A DNA stretch of 64,000 nucleotides from Planctomycetota bacterium (GTDB lineage: Bacteria > Planctomycetota > UBA1135 > GCA-002686595). This document shows, in pieces, positions 7,961 through 17,201 of the stretch. The first letter of the stretch is position 1. Each line of letters starts with the position of its first letter. The stretch is from NCBI GenBank assembly GCA_012960475.1, contig DUBE01000035.1:34796-98795 (forward strand). The letters are read 5' to 3'. The notes below the pieces were generated by a model. The model was not told where the DNA came from, did not search any database, and saw only the letters and a list, made by a program, of their open reading frames with translations. Position numbers and translations under genes: made by a program.

Positions 7961-9439
7961 ATGAGGGGACAACTCTCTCCTGACCCTGCTGCAAGACACA
8001 ACAGTCTCTGTGGCCGGAATCCAATCCGTGAACCACATCCTCTTGTGAGCCGGCGCGAAGAAATCAACTGGCTGCGGCAGGCAGCACTCGGTGGGAACAT
8101 CGATGCCCAGTACGACCTTGGTTGTGCTTATGCGGAAGGAACAGGGGTATCGCAGAGTCATTCCACTGCTTATCGCTGGTTTGCCAGGGCCGCCCAGAAG
8201 GGCGATCCGGAGTCAATGACTGCGGCAGGTTACTGTTTGCTCAACGGTGAAGGAGTCAAGTCGGATCACGAGGCCGCCGTGGCTTGGTTCAAGAAAGCTG
8301 CTTTGGAAGGGGATCAGGATGCGCCACGCTACCTTGCCTCTTGTACGCTTTATGGGGAAGGCCTTGAGGCTGATGTGGAAGAGGGTCTGCGCATCGCCCA
8401 AGAGGGCTGGGAACAAACAGGTGACCCCGAGTATGCCCACCTGATTGCTTGTGCCCAGCACGACCTGATTCTGGATGAAGAACAGGCTGTGGTCTGGCAT
8501 TGCATCGCTGCCGAGAGGGAGCATGACGAGTCCATGGTTTGGATGGGTTACTTCACGCGTTATGGACTCGGAGTCAAGCGCAGTCTGAAGGCCGCATTCA
8601 ATTGGTACCTGAAGGCTGCAGAGTTCGGTAATGACGCGGGTCTGGCTAATGTGGCCATTTGCTATCACAACGGGGAGGGCGTATCTCAGAGTTTTGAGCA
8701 GGCCTATGAGTATCGCAAGCAAGCTGCGGCCTTGGGGCATCAAGAGAGCCGCCTTTGGCTTGCAGTCCAGCAACTCCAGGGTCTTGGGTGTGACGCCGAC
8801 CCCGAGGTCGCTCTCAAGACCATGACCGAGTTGGCTCAAGACGACCCTAGCGCCGCCATGATGATAGGGGAAAAGTACTACTACGCTGAAGGGGTCGAAA
8901 AGGACCTTACCGAGGCGGTCAAGTGGTTCAATGTTGCTGCCAAATCAGATCTGCCCGAAGCCTGGACCTTTCTTGGTGTTTGCGCTTGGAATGGGGAGGG
9001 TCGTAGCGCTTCCACCTCGGATGCCATGGAGTGCTATCGCCGAGCCGCTGACCTGGGTGATTCCCACGCGCTCTTCAACCTAGGCCTCGCCTATCGCGGA
9101 GGTGAAGAGGTCAAGCGCGACTTCACTCGCTCTTGGCAATTGTTTGAGCAGGCCGCCTTGCAGGGCAATGGCCCCGCAGCGGCTCTCCTGGCACACGCCT
9201 GCATTGAAGGAGACGGCGTGCCCCGGGATCCCTCACTGGGCGTGGCTTATTTGCGCCCCGCTATCGCCGCCGAAGATCCGGATGCGATGGTCATGATGGC
9301 CGAATGCCTGGCTACGGGTATCGGTGTGCGCAAAGATCAGTCCCGCGCGTTCGAGTTGCTCAAGCTGGCTCAAATACAAGGCCGCGACACCCGTGTGGAA
9401 CGAGGCCAGTTGCGGCGGCGCATACGTGGCCTGGACTGA
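7961..9439 (+). CDS. Sel1-like repeat protein
   Basis: A protein of about 492 residues made almost entirely of Sel1-like (TPR-related) repeats: I count 11-12 units of the type LGxxYxxGxGVxxDxxxAxxWFxxAAxxG, for example YDLGCAYAEGTGVSQS, YCLLNGEGVKSDHEAAVAWF and AECLATGIGVRKDQSRAFEL. Such solenoids bind proteins; no catalytic domain is attached and no signal peptide is visible, so a cytoplasmic scaffold is likely. The frame is open to 7739, but upstream translation lacks repeat character; I chose ATG 7961. GTG 8045 (VSRREEINWLRQAA), just before the first repeat, is a fair alternative. Neither start has a strong RBS. Confidence 0.82.
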   Translation: MRGQLSPDPAARHNSLCGRNPIREPHPLVSRREEINWLRQAALGGNIDAQYDLGCAYAEGTGVSQSHSTAYRWFARAAQKGDPESMTAAGYCLLNGEGVKSDHEAAVAWFKKAALEGDQDAPRYLASCTLYGEGLEADVEEGLRIAQEGWEQTGDPEYAHLIACAQHDLILDEEQAVVWHCIAAEREHDESMVWMGYFTRYGLGVKRSLKAAFNWYLKAAEFGNDAGLANVAICYHNGEGVSQSFEQAYEYRKQAAALGHQESRLWLAVQQLQGLGCDADPEVALKTMTELAQDDPSAAMMIGEKYYYAEGVEKDLTEAVKWFNVAAKSDLPEAWTFLGVCAWNGEGRSASTSDAMECYRRAADLGDSHALFNLGLAYRGGEEVKRDFTRSWQLFEQAALQGNGPAAALLAHACIEGDGVPRDPSLGVAYLRPAIAAEDPDAMVMMAECLATGIGVRKDQSRAFELLKLAQIQGRDTRVERGQLRRRIRGLD

Positions 9440-9448
9440 GGGCCGGGC

Positions 9449-10378
9449 TCAGGAGTCCTTGCCCTTGAGCAACGCCCGTGTCTCTCTTGCCAGGGTCTCT
9501 GCCGCGTCCATGATGTGATGGGACGAGGTTGAATGCAGGTTGACAGGCAGGATCACCCAGCGTTCTTCGCGTACGGCTCGCACTTGACGGGCAGCGCTTT
9601 GGCCCAGAAGCCATTCAAGGGTGGGCGAATGACCCCCGTCCTCGGCTTCTGACAAGAGCAGAAGATCCGGATCCATGCGCAGCATTTGTTCCAGATCCAG
9701 TGGACCGTTGCCCACAAGCCCGAATTCCGCCGCAGCGTTCTGCATCCCCGAGAGCTCGATCAAGAGGTCATAGGCCGTGTCTTCCCCCGCGCAGGATCCG
9801 CCCGCCCCGTAGTTGCCGTAGGACAGCACTCTCTCTTCAGCCAGTACTGAATTGTTCGCCAGGGTCGCGCGTCGCCGGTTCAGGTCAGCGATCAGTTCTG
9901 TTCCACGATCCACGGCATCCAAAGCCTCGGCACTGAAGCGAATCAGTTCCGTCAGTCCGGCGTAACTCGTTGGCGTCGGCAGGCGTAAGATGCAAATGCC
10001 TTGACGTTGAAGCAAATTGGGCACCGTGGGCGGCCGCCAATCGGAAAGCAGCACCAGGTCCGGATTCAGGGCCAAAATGTCCGCCGCATGAAAACCGGCT
10101 GGATTCGGTAGAGCCTCCCAATGCTCCAAGGACCCCGTTGTCAGGGAATACCGCAGGGCGGTGGACACCACCCCCGCGATCTGGTCCGGTTCCAAGAGCG
10201 CCACCATCAAATCGAAACCCGTGGCTGAATCTGCAAAGACCCTTGTTGGATGCAGAGGCACTTGGACTTCGCGCCCTTGTTCATCGGTAATGGTGCGCGT
10301 GGGAGTGGTGGAATCACGGGCCCCCTCACTGCAGGCCATGAGCCCAAGGGAAATCATGAAGGGGAGAAGGCGCGCCAT
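9449..10378 (-). CDS. BtuF/FepB-type periplasmic substrate-binding lipoprotein
   Basis: Binding protein for an iron-siderophore, haem or cobalamin ABC importer, anchored in the periplasm. ATG 10378 gives MARLLPFMISLGLMAC, a lipoprotein signal peptide with lipobox LMAC. The frame is open to 10444, but that would overlap the upstream gene. Family features are TRTITDEQGREVQVPLHPTR at the start of the mature protein, a Rossmann-like lobe with LNPDLVLLSDW, a long linker helix (FSAEALDAVDRGTELIADL) and a second lobe ending MDPDLLLLSEAEDGG. No permease or ATPase gene is next to it, so the transport partners lie elsewhere. It follows the GT-C-like gene by 34 bp on the same strand and may be cotranscribed. 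The ligand cannot be decided from sequence. Confidence 0.85.
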   Translation of the reverse strand: MARLLPFMISLGLMACSEGARDSTTPTRTITDEQGREVQVPLHPTRVFADSATGFDLMVALLEPDQIAGVVSTALRYSLTTGSLEHWEALPNPAGFHAADILALNPDLVLLSDWRPPTVPNLLQRQGICILRLPTPTSYAGLTELIRFSAEALDAVDRGTELIADLNRRRATLANNSVLAEERVLSYGNYGAGGSCAGEDTAYDLLIELSGMQNAAAEFGLVGNGPLDLEQMLRMDPDLLLLSEAEDGGHSPTLEWLLGQSAARQVRAVREERWVILPVNLHSTSSHHIMDAAETLARETRALLKGKDS

Positions 10379-10412
10379 GCATCCATTGTGACCTGTCACG
10401 AGGGGTCTTGGA

Positions 10413-11792
10413 TCAGTCCCCTTGGGGATCCATAGCCAAGCCAATCCAGAGCACTTGGTCGCTTCTGCCGAGGACCGGAACTCTGACAGAAGGCAGCATC
10501 TCGGTGGTGGAGTAGAGCCCCGCTTGGGGCTGTAGTTGTTCCGGGCTTTCCAGCAACAAGAGTGCTGTGGAGGGCAGAGGGCGCGTCCAACGAAGATCTA
10601 CTGGATCCCCGAGTGACTCTCCCAAGAAGCTGAACATCGCGGCCTGCAGCGAATCCTCCCCGCCGATGCGTGTGCCTGGAGGAACGCGCTGTTCCAGATC
10701 AGGCAGCATGGCTCGAGTCATGGGTCTTGCGGCGGGTGTGCGTTCGATCCAGTTCCCGGCCAGCTCGGCGAGGGGTAATCCAAGACCCGAAAGCAAGGAG
10801 GCGGCCAGCACGAGTCCCATCAGGCCCAGAGTGATGCCTGCTGAAATCCGTGCCAGCTTGTGCCGCAGCGACCGCGGCAGGTCTGGACTGAGCAGTCCCG
10901 GCAGAAACGCCACGATCAAGGAGGTGAGGGCAAGGCGCCCATCCAGGGGCCCTTGGCAGCCTAGATAGAACAGAACGATCAGCGGCGCAATTGCTGCCAC
11001 TCGCAGAGTGAGCGCCCCTTGGATCTGCTTGCGTTGCAACTCGCTCCAATTGCGGATTGCCAGGAACATGAACGCGACGCCTGTCCAAAGCAGCGTATCG
11101 ACGCTGAAGCTGAGAAGAGCCGATAGGTCGAATCCTATGCCGAGGGAAGATTTCAAGTGAAGCACGCGCTCCCAACTTGCCTCCTTGTTGATCAAATCCA
11201 CCAAGAGAATCGCTGGCAGCAGTCCCTGCAGCACCCTCCAGCGCGGGGCAGCTGGATTTGCTCCGCCCCTTTCCCTTGGCCAAGCCAAAGCACAGGTTGC
11301 GGTCAAGGGTGCCAAGGGATGCACCAGCAGCGACAAGCCCGCGATCCAGCCGAGCATGGTCGCGCCGCGCTTGGATCCGCGCGCTCCCGCCAGGCCTGCC
11401 GCAGCGGAACTCAATCCAACCAGCAGCATCAGTCCTTCACGATTCCAACCTAGAGACGCCAGAAATATTCCAGGTACGCAGTGCAGCGCCAGCCATGCGT
11501 TCCCTGCCACACGACTATCACGCCCGAGCATCTTGGCCAGAATGTTCAAAGGCACAAGGCAGAGGGTCGTAGCGACTAATCCAGGCAAGCGCAGCAAGAG
11601 CAATTGCAACGGTCCGGTCCCACTGATCAGGGTTGCCGCCAGGGCGCTGAACACGTCGGCCCCGCCCAGTGGTGTGCCGCTGCGTGCATTAGCCCACAAG
11701 AGAGCCTCCTCCCCGTTCACCGGCCAATAGGCCGCACCAATCAATTTCGCCAGGCTTACGATCAGGATCAATCGGAGAAGACGGCTATGCAT
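10413..11792 (-). CDS. GT-C-like polytopic membrane protein (dolichyl-phosphate mannosyltransferase/ArnT type)
   Basis: A 459-residue inner-membrane protein with about ten hydrophobic segments. The first external loop begins YWPVNGEEALLWANARS, which resembles the acidic loop-1 motif of GT-C glycosyltransferases (PMT/ArnT/GT39) that use lipid-linked sugars. A soluble C-terminal part of about 100 residues with no recognised motif follows the last segment. The acceptor is unknown. The gene starts just inside a hairpin terminator that closes the upstream sigma-factor gene, so it begins a new transcription unit, probably with the binding lipoprotein 34 bp downstream. Family assignment rests on topology and one loop motif. 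Confidence 0.6.
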   Translation of the reverse strand: MHSRLLRLILIVSLAKLIGAAYWPVNGEEALLWANARSGTPLGGADVFSALAATLISGTGPLQLLLLRLPGLVATTLCLVPLNILAKMLGRDSRVAGNAWLALHCVPGIFLASLGWNREGLMLLVGLSSAAAGLAGARGSKRGATMLGWIAGLSLLVHPLAPLTATCALAWPRERGGANPAAPRWRVLQGLLPAILLVDLINKEASWERVLHLKSSLGIGFDLSALLSFSVDTLLWTGVAFMFLAIRNWSELQRKQIQGALTLRVAAIAPLIVLFYLGCQGPLDGRLALTSLIVAFLPGLLSPDLPRSLRHKLARISAGITLGLMGLVLAASLLSGLGLPLAELAGNWIERTPAARPMTRAMLPDLEQRVPPGTRIGGEDSLQAAMFSFLGESLGDPVDLRWTRPLPSTALLLLESPEQLQPQAGLYSTTEMLPSVRVPVLGRSDQVLWIGLAMDPQGD

Positions 11793-11800
11793 GGCAGAAA

Positions 11801-11831
11801 CACAGACGCCCCGCAGAACGGGGCGTCTGTG
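11801..11831 (-). terminator. Intrinsic-type terminator after the sigma-factor gene
   Basis: CACAGACGCCCC (11801-11812) and GGGGCGTCTGTG (11820-11831) form a perfect 12-bp stem with a 7-nt loop. It lies 37 bp past the stop of the sigma-factor gene and 8 bp before the start of the next minus-strand gene. Read on the minus strand, the stem is followed by TTTCTG, a short T-run. Confidence 0.8.
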
Positions 11832-11868
11832 TGGTCAGCCTAGCAAGGCTGGCGAAGCGATTGCAGCG

Positions 11869-12783
11869 CTATCCCAGCAGTGTGTTTGTCTTCCCATCGA
11901 GCAGGCCCTTGAGGCGACTCATCACGTTGCTGTGGATCTGGCAGACGCGGCTCTCGGTCAGAGATAGCATCTCGCCGATCTCGCGCATGGTGTGCCCCAC
12001 GCGGTAATACTGTTCTACGATGAAGCGTTCCTTGTGGGTCAAGGAGCGAGTCATGTAGAGCATCAAGTCGTTCTTCTTGAGTTCGTCCATGGGGTCGATA
12101 GAGGTCTTGTCCTCAAGCACATCGACCTTTTCGAGGGAACTGTCGTCGTCCCGGTCCTCCCAGCGATCCGAGAGGGAGTACATGGACTTGGCGGTGGCCT
12201 TGCCGATCTCTACGGCCAGCTCCACATGGTTCATGTCCAGGGCGTCTGCCAACTCGGCGTGGGTTGGCTCACGGCCGTATTCGCCGGTCAGGCGTTGCAG
12301 AGTCTTGTCGATCTTGCTGGCCTTGAGGCGTACGAGACGGGGTACCCAGTCCTGGGAGCGTAGCTGGTCCAGGATCGAGCCGCGAATACGAGTCGTGCAG
12401 TAGGTCTTGAACTTGATGCCGCGATCGGGATCAAAGCCACGGATCGCGTCCATCAGGCCGAAGAGGCCGGCGGAGATCAGATCGTCCGCTTCGATGGACT
12501 TGGGCAGGGTCTGCAGAAGACGCTCGGCGATGTACTTGACCAGCGGGTAGTGGCGTTCCATCAGGATATTGCGAACGCGTTCGAGGTCCTGCTTGTTTTC
12601 CGTTTCCCGGGCGCAGCTATAGAGTGCCCAGAGATCCTCGGTGACAACTTCCTCAATTGATCCTTTTAGGATCTCCTGGGCTTCCCTGATTGCTTTGGCC
12701 TTGGCCTTGGGCGACAGGGGTGGTTTTGGCTCGTAGGTGGTTCGGCTGCCCTGGGGGCTGATTGTGGTTTTGGATGTGCTCAT
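11869..12783 (-). CDS. FliA/WhiG-type RNA polymerase sigma factor
   Basis: A 304-residue group 3 sigma-70 family protein that would direct RNA polymerase to an alternative promoter class. Region 2 spans about 78-150 (YPLVKYIAERLLQTLPKS, DLISAGLFGLMDAI, GIKFKTYCTTRIRGSILD, QLRSQDWVPR), which is the FliA/WhiG signature. Region 3 carries GREPTHAELADALDM. Region 4 spans about 248-293 with the helix-turn-helix TMREIGEMLSLTESRV. The N-terminal 70 residues are Lys/Pro-rich and extra. FliA proteins usually serve flagellar genes, but no flagellar, chemotaxis or anti-sigma (flgM) gene is in this window, so its regulon is unknown. It lies 42 bp after apt on the same strand and ends at a strong hairpin. 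Confidence 0.92.
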   Translation of the reverse strand: MSTSKTTISPQGSRTTYEPKPPLSPKAKAKAIREAQEILKGSIEEVVTEDLWALYSCARETENKQDLERVRNILMERHYPLVKYIAERLLQTLPKSIEADDLISAGLFGLMDAIRGFDPDRGIKFKTYCTTRIRGSILDQLRSQDWVPRLVRLKASKIDKTLQRLTGEYGREPTHAELADALDMNHVELAVEIGKATAKSMYSLSDRWEDRDDDSSLEKVDVLEDKTSIDPMDELKKNDLMLYMTRSLTHKERFIVEQYYRVGHTMREIGEMLSLTESRVCQIHSNVMSRLKGLLDGKTNTLLG

Positions 12784-12825
12784 TATATTCTCTCTACTCT
12801 CGGTCTCTTCTTGGGATATGTCCCC

Positions 12826-13329
12826 TCAGTATTTCTTCAATGTGTGGCAAGGCACGTCCAACTTCTTGTTTCCTTCCAGGAAGCCGAGCTCGATGGCGAA
12901 GCAGCAGGCGATGGGGTCGCCTCCTACGCGGCGCACGAGCTTGAGGCTGGCCGCCATGGTGCCGCCGGTGGCGAGCAGGTCATCCACCATCAAGATACGC
13001 TTCCCATCGGCGGCATCTAGGTGGATCTCGATTGTGTCGGTGCCATACTCCAGTTCATAGCTCTCTGAGGCAGTTTTCCATGGGAGCTTTCCCGGTTTAC
13101 GAATTGGGATGAAGCCCTTGCCCACGTGCACTGCTAACGCCGTCCCAAAAATGAAACCTCGTGATTCGATGCCGCAGATCAAGTCGTAGGACTCTGGGTC
13201 CACCATTTGGGCCATGCCTTCGATCGATTGGCGCAGGCCCGCAGCATCTTTCAGAAGCGGTGTGATGTCCTTGAAGATGATTCCCGGTTTGGGGAAATCA
13301 GGCACATCGCGGATCAGGGAGTCGATCAA
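12826..13329 (-). CDS. apt: Adenine phosphoribosyltransferase
   Basis: Salvages adenine by joining it to PRPP to give AMP; cytoplasmic dimer. The 167-residue length is typical. Key features are the N-terminal IRDVPDFPKPGIIFKDITPL, GIESRGFIFG, the flexible-loop region with FIPIRKPGKLPW, and the PRPP-binding motif RILMVDDLLATGGTM (about 112-126). It lies 42 bp ahead of the sigma-factor gene and 103 bp after argS on the same strand. Pairing of a salvage gene with a sigma factor looks like simple operon adjacency. Confidence 0.96.
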   Translation of the reverse strand: MIDSLIRDVPDFPKPGIIFKDITPLLKDAAGLRQSIEGMAQMVDPESYDLICGIESRGFIFGTALAVHVGKGFIPIRKPGKLPWKTASESYELEYGTDTIEIHLDAADGKRILMVDDLLATGGTMAASLKLVRRVGGDPIACCFAIELGFLEGNKKLDVPCHTLKKY

Positions 13330-13432
13330 GGTTCTGCTTTTGGCGTCGGATGAGAGGGGTGCTGCCCGGGCATGGGTACACTAGGTCACCTTGTCTCATC
13401 GGAGGCAAGCGGGTGGGCCTTGAACATAGCCT

Positions 13433-15133
13433 CTACATTTCTGTAGGGGCTGGAACCCCCAAGATCCCTAACCCGTTGCTGACAACTACTTTACAGCTGT
13501 TTGCGAGGGCTAGACGGGCGCTTGTGACTCCTTCTTCCTGTCCCAGAACGCGACGCTGTGCAATCCAGGAATTGATCATGCGCGAGAGGCCCAGAAGATA
13601 CTGGGTCAGGAGGCTCGGCTCGGCCTCAGCGGCGGCCCGCACGAGCACGTTGGGGTAGCGCCCCAATTCCAGGATCAAGGTCGAGTCCTCAGCCACAGCC
13701 TCAAAGTCGCATTTTCCGGAGCCTTCCCCCGCGGCTGCAGCTTTGCGCCCAATCGACGACAGCCGCGCGTGGGTGTACTGCACATAGGGACCTGTGTCCC
13801 CCTCAAACGCCAGGACCTCTTCCCACGTGAAGGCGATGTCCTTGACTCGCTCGCGTTTGAGATCGTTGAATACCACTGCGCCCATGCCGATCATCTCGCC
13901 CACGGCTTCGGGGTTGGTCAGATTGACGTTTTTCTCTTTGATGATCTCCGTCGCCCGGCGCGAGGCCTCGTCAAGCACATCCTGCAAGAAGACCACCTTG
14001 CCATGCCGCGTGCTCATGCGTCCCTCGGGCAGACGCACCATGCCGAAGTCGATGTGTTCCATGCGCGGCTCCCATTCAAGCCCCATGCGGTCGAGCACGT
14101 GCTTGAGCTGGCGGAAGTGCAGTCGTTGGTCGCCGCCTACCACATATAGGCAGCGCTCGAAGGAGTAGAGCTCCCAGCGGTGGAAGACCGCGGCCAGATC
14201 CCGGGTGGCGTAGAGGGTTGTGCCATCAGTCTTGCGCAGGATGCATGGGGGCAGGTTTTCTCCGAACTGTTTGAGGCTGACCACCAGCGCTCCTTCGGAT
14301 TCTTCGGTGATGCCAGTGTCTACGACACGCTGGACGGTTTGGTCCAGGTAGGACTCGTAGAAGGCCTCTCCGCGCACTTCGTCAAAGGTCACGCCCAATC
14401 GCGCGTAGACCCTGTCGAACTCACTTAGGGACAAGGCCGTCATCTTGCGCCAGACAGCTCGTACGGGTCCGTCCACGCCACTTTCTAGTTCCCGGAATGC
14501 TGCTGCCGCGGCCTCTTTGAGGGTCGGATCGGCCTCCTCTTCCTCGTGATAGCGTACATACAGTTTGAGCAGGGCGGGAATTGGGTCGTTATCCAGATCC
14601 ACTTCCTCGCCCCAGCGATCCAAGGCCGCGATCAACTTGCCGAATTGGCTGCCCCAGTCCCCTATGTGGTTGATGCCGACCGTGGTGTAGCCCAGGGCAT
14701 CGTGCAGGCGCTGAATCGCCGCGCCGATCACCGTCGAGCGAAGGTGTCCCACGCTCATAGGCTTGGCGATGTTCGGAGAGGAGAGGTCAATCACAATCGT
14801 CTTGCCGGCGCCCTCTTGGCTGTGCCCAAAGGTGTCCCCCGCTTTCAGGATCGATTCGATGACCGATCTGGCCAGAATGGGTCGGTCGATGCGAAAATTC
14901 AGGTAGGGACCCGTGGCCTGCACCTCGATGCCCTCAAGTCTCTTGGCCAGACCCTCTGCGAGTTCCTGTGCGATTTTCGGTGGCGCCTTGCGCAGGGTCT
15001 TGGCCAAAGGAAAGCAGGGGAAGGCAAAGTCCCCGAGTTCCGGATTGCGCGGAGTCTCGAGCTTCAGGTCTTCCCGGGCCAGGCTGGTTTCCTGAGCCAG
15101 GGCGGTGAGAATCGCATCGGTGAAGGCTTGCAT
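13433..15133 (-). CDS. argS: Arginyl-tRNA synthetase
   Basis: Class I aminoacyl-tRNA synthetase charging tRNA-Arg. The 566-residue protein has the N-terminal Add-1 domain (LGDFAFPCFPLAK), the HIGH-equivalent SSPNIAKPMSVGHLRSTVIG (about 120), GDWGSQFGKLI, the KMSKS-equivalent GRMSTRHGKVV, and the C-terminal anticodon-binding domain ending NGLGILGVPAPTEM. The first His of the HIGH motif is replaced (MSVGH), as seen in some ArgS. The frame is open to 15226 but I start at MQAFTDAILTALAQE, where the family begins. It follows the ABC-F gene by 115 bp and precedes apt, within a minus-strand run. Confidence 0.95.
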   Translation of the reverse strand: MQAFTDAILTALAQETSLAREDLKLETPRNPELGDFAFPCFPLAKTLRKAPPKIAQELAEGLAKRLEGIEVQATGPYLNFRIDRPILARSVIESILKAGDTFGHSQEGAGKTIVIDLSSPNIAKPMSVGHLRSTVIGAAIQRLHDALGYTTVGINHIGDWGSQFGKLIAALDRWGEEVDLDNDPIPALLKLYVRYHEEEEADPTLKEAAAAAFRELESGVDGPVRAVWRKMTALSLSEFDRVYARLGVTFDEVRGEAFYESYLDQTVQRVVDTGITEESEGALVVSLKQFGENLPPCILRKTDGTTLYATRDLAAVFHRWELYSFERCLYVVGGDQRLHFRQLKHVLDRMGLEWEPRMEHIDFGMVRLPEGRMSTRHGKVVFLQDVLDEASRRATEIIKEKNVNLTNPEAVGEMIGMGAVVFNDLKRERVKDIAFTWEEVLAFEGDTGPYVQYTHARLSSIGRKAAAAGEGSGKCDFEAVAEDSTLILELGRYPNVLVRAAAEAEPSLLTQYLLGLSRMINSWIAQRRVLGQEEGVTSARLALANSCKVVVSNGLGILGVPAPTEM

Positions 15134-15248
15134 GCTGGGCGGTTCCGTGAAGAGGTCCCAGATGGTCGGGACTGAGTGGTCAGGATAGCGACCGGGCGGG
15201 TCGGGGGCCCAAGGCTCAGGCGGCAAAAGTCGAGTAGTGCTTCCGCTC

Positions 15249-17171
15249 CTAGGCGAAGCTCTCCCATTCTTCGTTGGCTTTTTGCAGTTCCTGTTCCACC
15301 TCTGCTATTCGGTACTGGGTATCTCGAAGCTTCTCGCCGCTGGAGTAGACATCTTTCTCGGTCAGGGCCTTGTTGAGTTCTGCGAGTTTGCTTTCGAGCT
15401 TCATGATGCGCGCCTCGATCTTTGCGAGCTTCCAGGGGTTGGACTTCTTGCGGAGTTTCCTGGGCGCGGCCTGCCTGTCGGCCTTGCGGCTGGTCGCCTT
15501 GGCCTTGGTTTCTTCTCGCTTGCGCACAACATTCGCAATTCGCGTTTTCTGGGCGTTGTTCGCCTCAAGCTCGTCTTGCTTGGCCGCGCGCCAGGCGCTG
15601 TAGTTGCCTTCGTATTCAAGCACGCAGTTGTCGTGCACCTCCCAGGTGTGGCTAGTCAATCCATCGAGAAACTCGCGATCATGGGAGATGCAGATGATGG
15701 CCCCTTGAAACCTCCCGAGCATCTCTTCAAGGGCCGTGCGCCCCGCCAGATCCAGGTGGTTGGTGGGTTCGTCCATGGCCAGCCAACTGGGCTTGGTCAG
15801 CACCATCAGGGCCAAAGCCATGCGCGCTCGTTCGCCGCCGGAGAGCGTGCTGATCTCCTTGTCCACCCCTTCACCACGGAATAGGAACATGGCCAGGTGA
15901 CTGCGGATCTCCAGGTCCGTCATCTTTGGATAATGACGCAAGATCTCGCTAAAGGGCGTGCTGTCCGAGCGCAGATGGCTTGTGTCCTGGTCGAAGTAAG
16001 CGCACTCTTCCCCGTGCCCACGCACTACCTCGCCGGCCAAAGGCGCCATGACTCCGGCCATGATCTTCAAGAGCGTCGTCTTGCCGGATCCGTTGCTTCC
16101 AATCAAGCCGATGCGCTGGCCCCGGCCAAGGCGCAGGTTGACCTGGGACAACAGCACATTGTCACCATATCCCGCTTTGATGTGCTCAAGGCCCAGGACC
16201 TTTTCTCCACCCCTGGCAGCCTCCGGGGGATTGATGATCGGTCGGCGTACATCGTGGTGCGGTCGTTCCAAGCGCGTGATATGTCCAAGTTTCTTGAGCC
16301 GTCCTTTCGCCTCTGCCGTGCGCTGGGAGCCCATGTGCTTCTTGATGAAGCTCTCTTCCCTGCGCAGCATTTCGCGCTGCTGCTCATAGGCCTTCAGGTT
16401 GGTCTCGTAGCGTTCAGCTTTGAGGTCAACATACCTGGCGTAGTTGCCAGGGAAGGAATTCAACTGTCCAAACTCCAATTCCAGGATGCGCTCCACCGAG
16501 TTGGTCAAGAGCCGCCGGTCGTGGGATACAACCAGAATCGCGCTGTGAATTTCGCGCAGGTACTTCTCAAGCCACTCAATGCCTTCCAAGTCCAAATGGT
16601 TGGTTGGTTCGTCGAGCAACAACAAATCGCCTCCCCCCACCAGAGCGCGGGCCAGGCTGACCCGGTTCTGCTCGCCCCCTGACAAGGTCTTGGCCTTGCG
16701 ATCCCAAAGACCCTTGGCCAGTCCGATGCCGGAAAGAACTTTTTCAACCTTGTGCTCCAGGTCCCAGCCGTCGAGGGTTTCCATCTCGCCGGTCAAGCGG
16801 TCGTGTTCGCGCATCAAGCGTTCGAGTTCAATGCCGGTGGCGGAGCCCATTTTCTCTCCCACATACTCCAAATCCATCCCTACTTGTCGTGCCGCGTCGA
16901 GACCGCTCTCCACATGTGCACGCACCACCTCATCGGGCTCAAAAACTGGCCGTTGGGGCACAAAGGACATGCGCGCTCCCTTGCGGATCACTACGCGCCC
17001 CCAATCCGGCGTTTCCTCCCCGGTGATCATGTGGAAGAGGGTTGTCTTCCCTCCGCCGTTGCGACCGACGATGCCCACCTTCTGACCCGGGTTGATTGAC
17101 AGGGATGTGCCGCGCAGCACCTCCTGGGGTCCAAAGTGCTTCTTGAGGTCTTCGAGAATCAACAGTGACAT
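15249..17171 (-). CDS. ABC-F family ATPase (Uup/EttA/YheS-type)
   Basis: A 640-residue soluble protein with two ABC ATPase domains and no membrane segment, as in the ribosome-associated ABC-F family that acts at the E-site or in resistance. Domain 1 has Walker A GRNGGGKTT (about 36-44), signature LSGGEQNRVSLARALV and Walker B LLLLDEPTNHLDLEG. Domain 2 has Walker A GSNGSGKTT, signature LSGGERARMALALMVL and LAMDEPTNHLDLAG. The interdomain linker (YARYVDLKAERYETNLKAYE) is the P-site-tRNA interaction motif region. The C-terminus from about 545 is Lys/Arg-rich followed by a coiled coil (ARIMKLESKLAELNKAL), as in Uup. It follows the TPR lipoprotein by 30 bp. Exact subfamily undecided. Confidence 0.93.
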   Translation of the reverse strand: MSLLILEDLKKHFGPQEVLRGTSLSINPGQKVGIVGRNGGGKTTLFHMITGEETPDWGRVVIRKGARMSFVPQRPVFEPDEVVRAHVESGLDAARQVGMDLEYVGEKMGSATGIELERLMREHDRLTGEMETLDGWDLEHKVEKVLSGIGLAKGLWDRKAKTLSGGEQNRVSLARALVGGGDLLLLDEPTNHLDLEGIEWLEKYLREIHSAILVVSHDRRLLTNSVERILELEFGQLNSFPGNYARYVDLKAERYETNLKAYEQQREMLRREESFIKKHMGSQRTAEAKGRLKKLGHITRLERPHHDVRRPIINPPEAARGGEKVLGLEHIKAGYGDNVLLSQVNLRLGRGQRIGLIGSNGSGKTTLLKIMAGVMAPLAGEVVRGHGEECAYFDQDTSHLRSDSTPFSEILRHYPKMTDLEIRSHLAMFLFRGEGVDKEISTLSGGERARMALALMVLTKPSWLAMDEPTNHLDLAGRTALEEMLGRFQGAIICISHDREFLDGLTSHTWEVHDNCVLEYEGNYSAWRAAKQDELEANNAQKTRIANVVRKREETKAKATSRKADRQAAPRKLRKKSNPWKLAKIEARIMKLESKLAELNKALTEKDVYSSGEKLRDTQYRIAEVEQELQKANEEWESFA

Positions 17172-17201
17172 GGCCAGGGCTCCAAGAGGAAGCCGAGCAG
17201 T

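Noticed and set aside
13430..13449. CCTCTACA-TTTC-TGTAGGGG hairpin as an argS terminator
   Set aside because: It overlaps the last argS codons and has no T-run on the minus strand; too weak to call.
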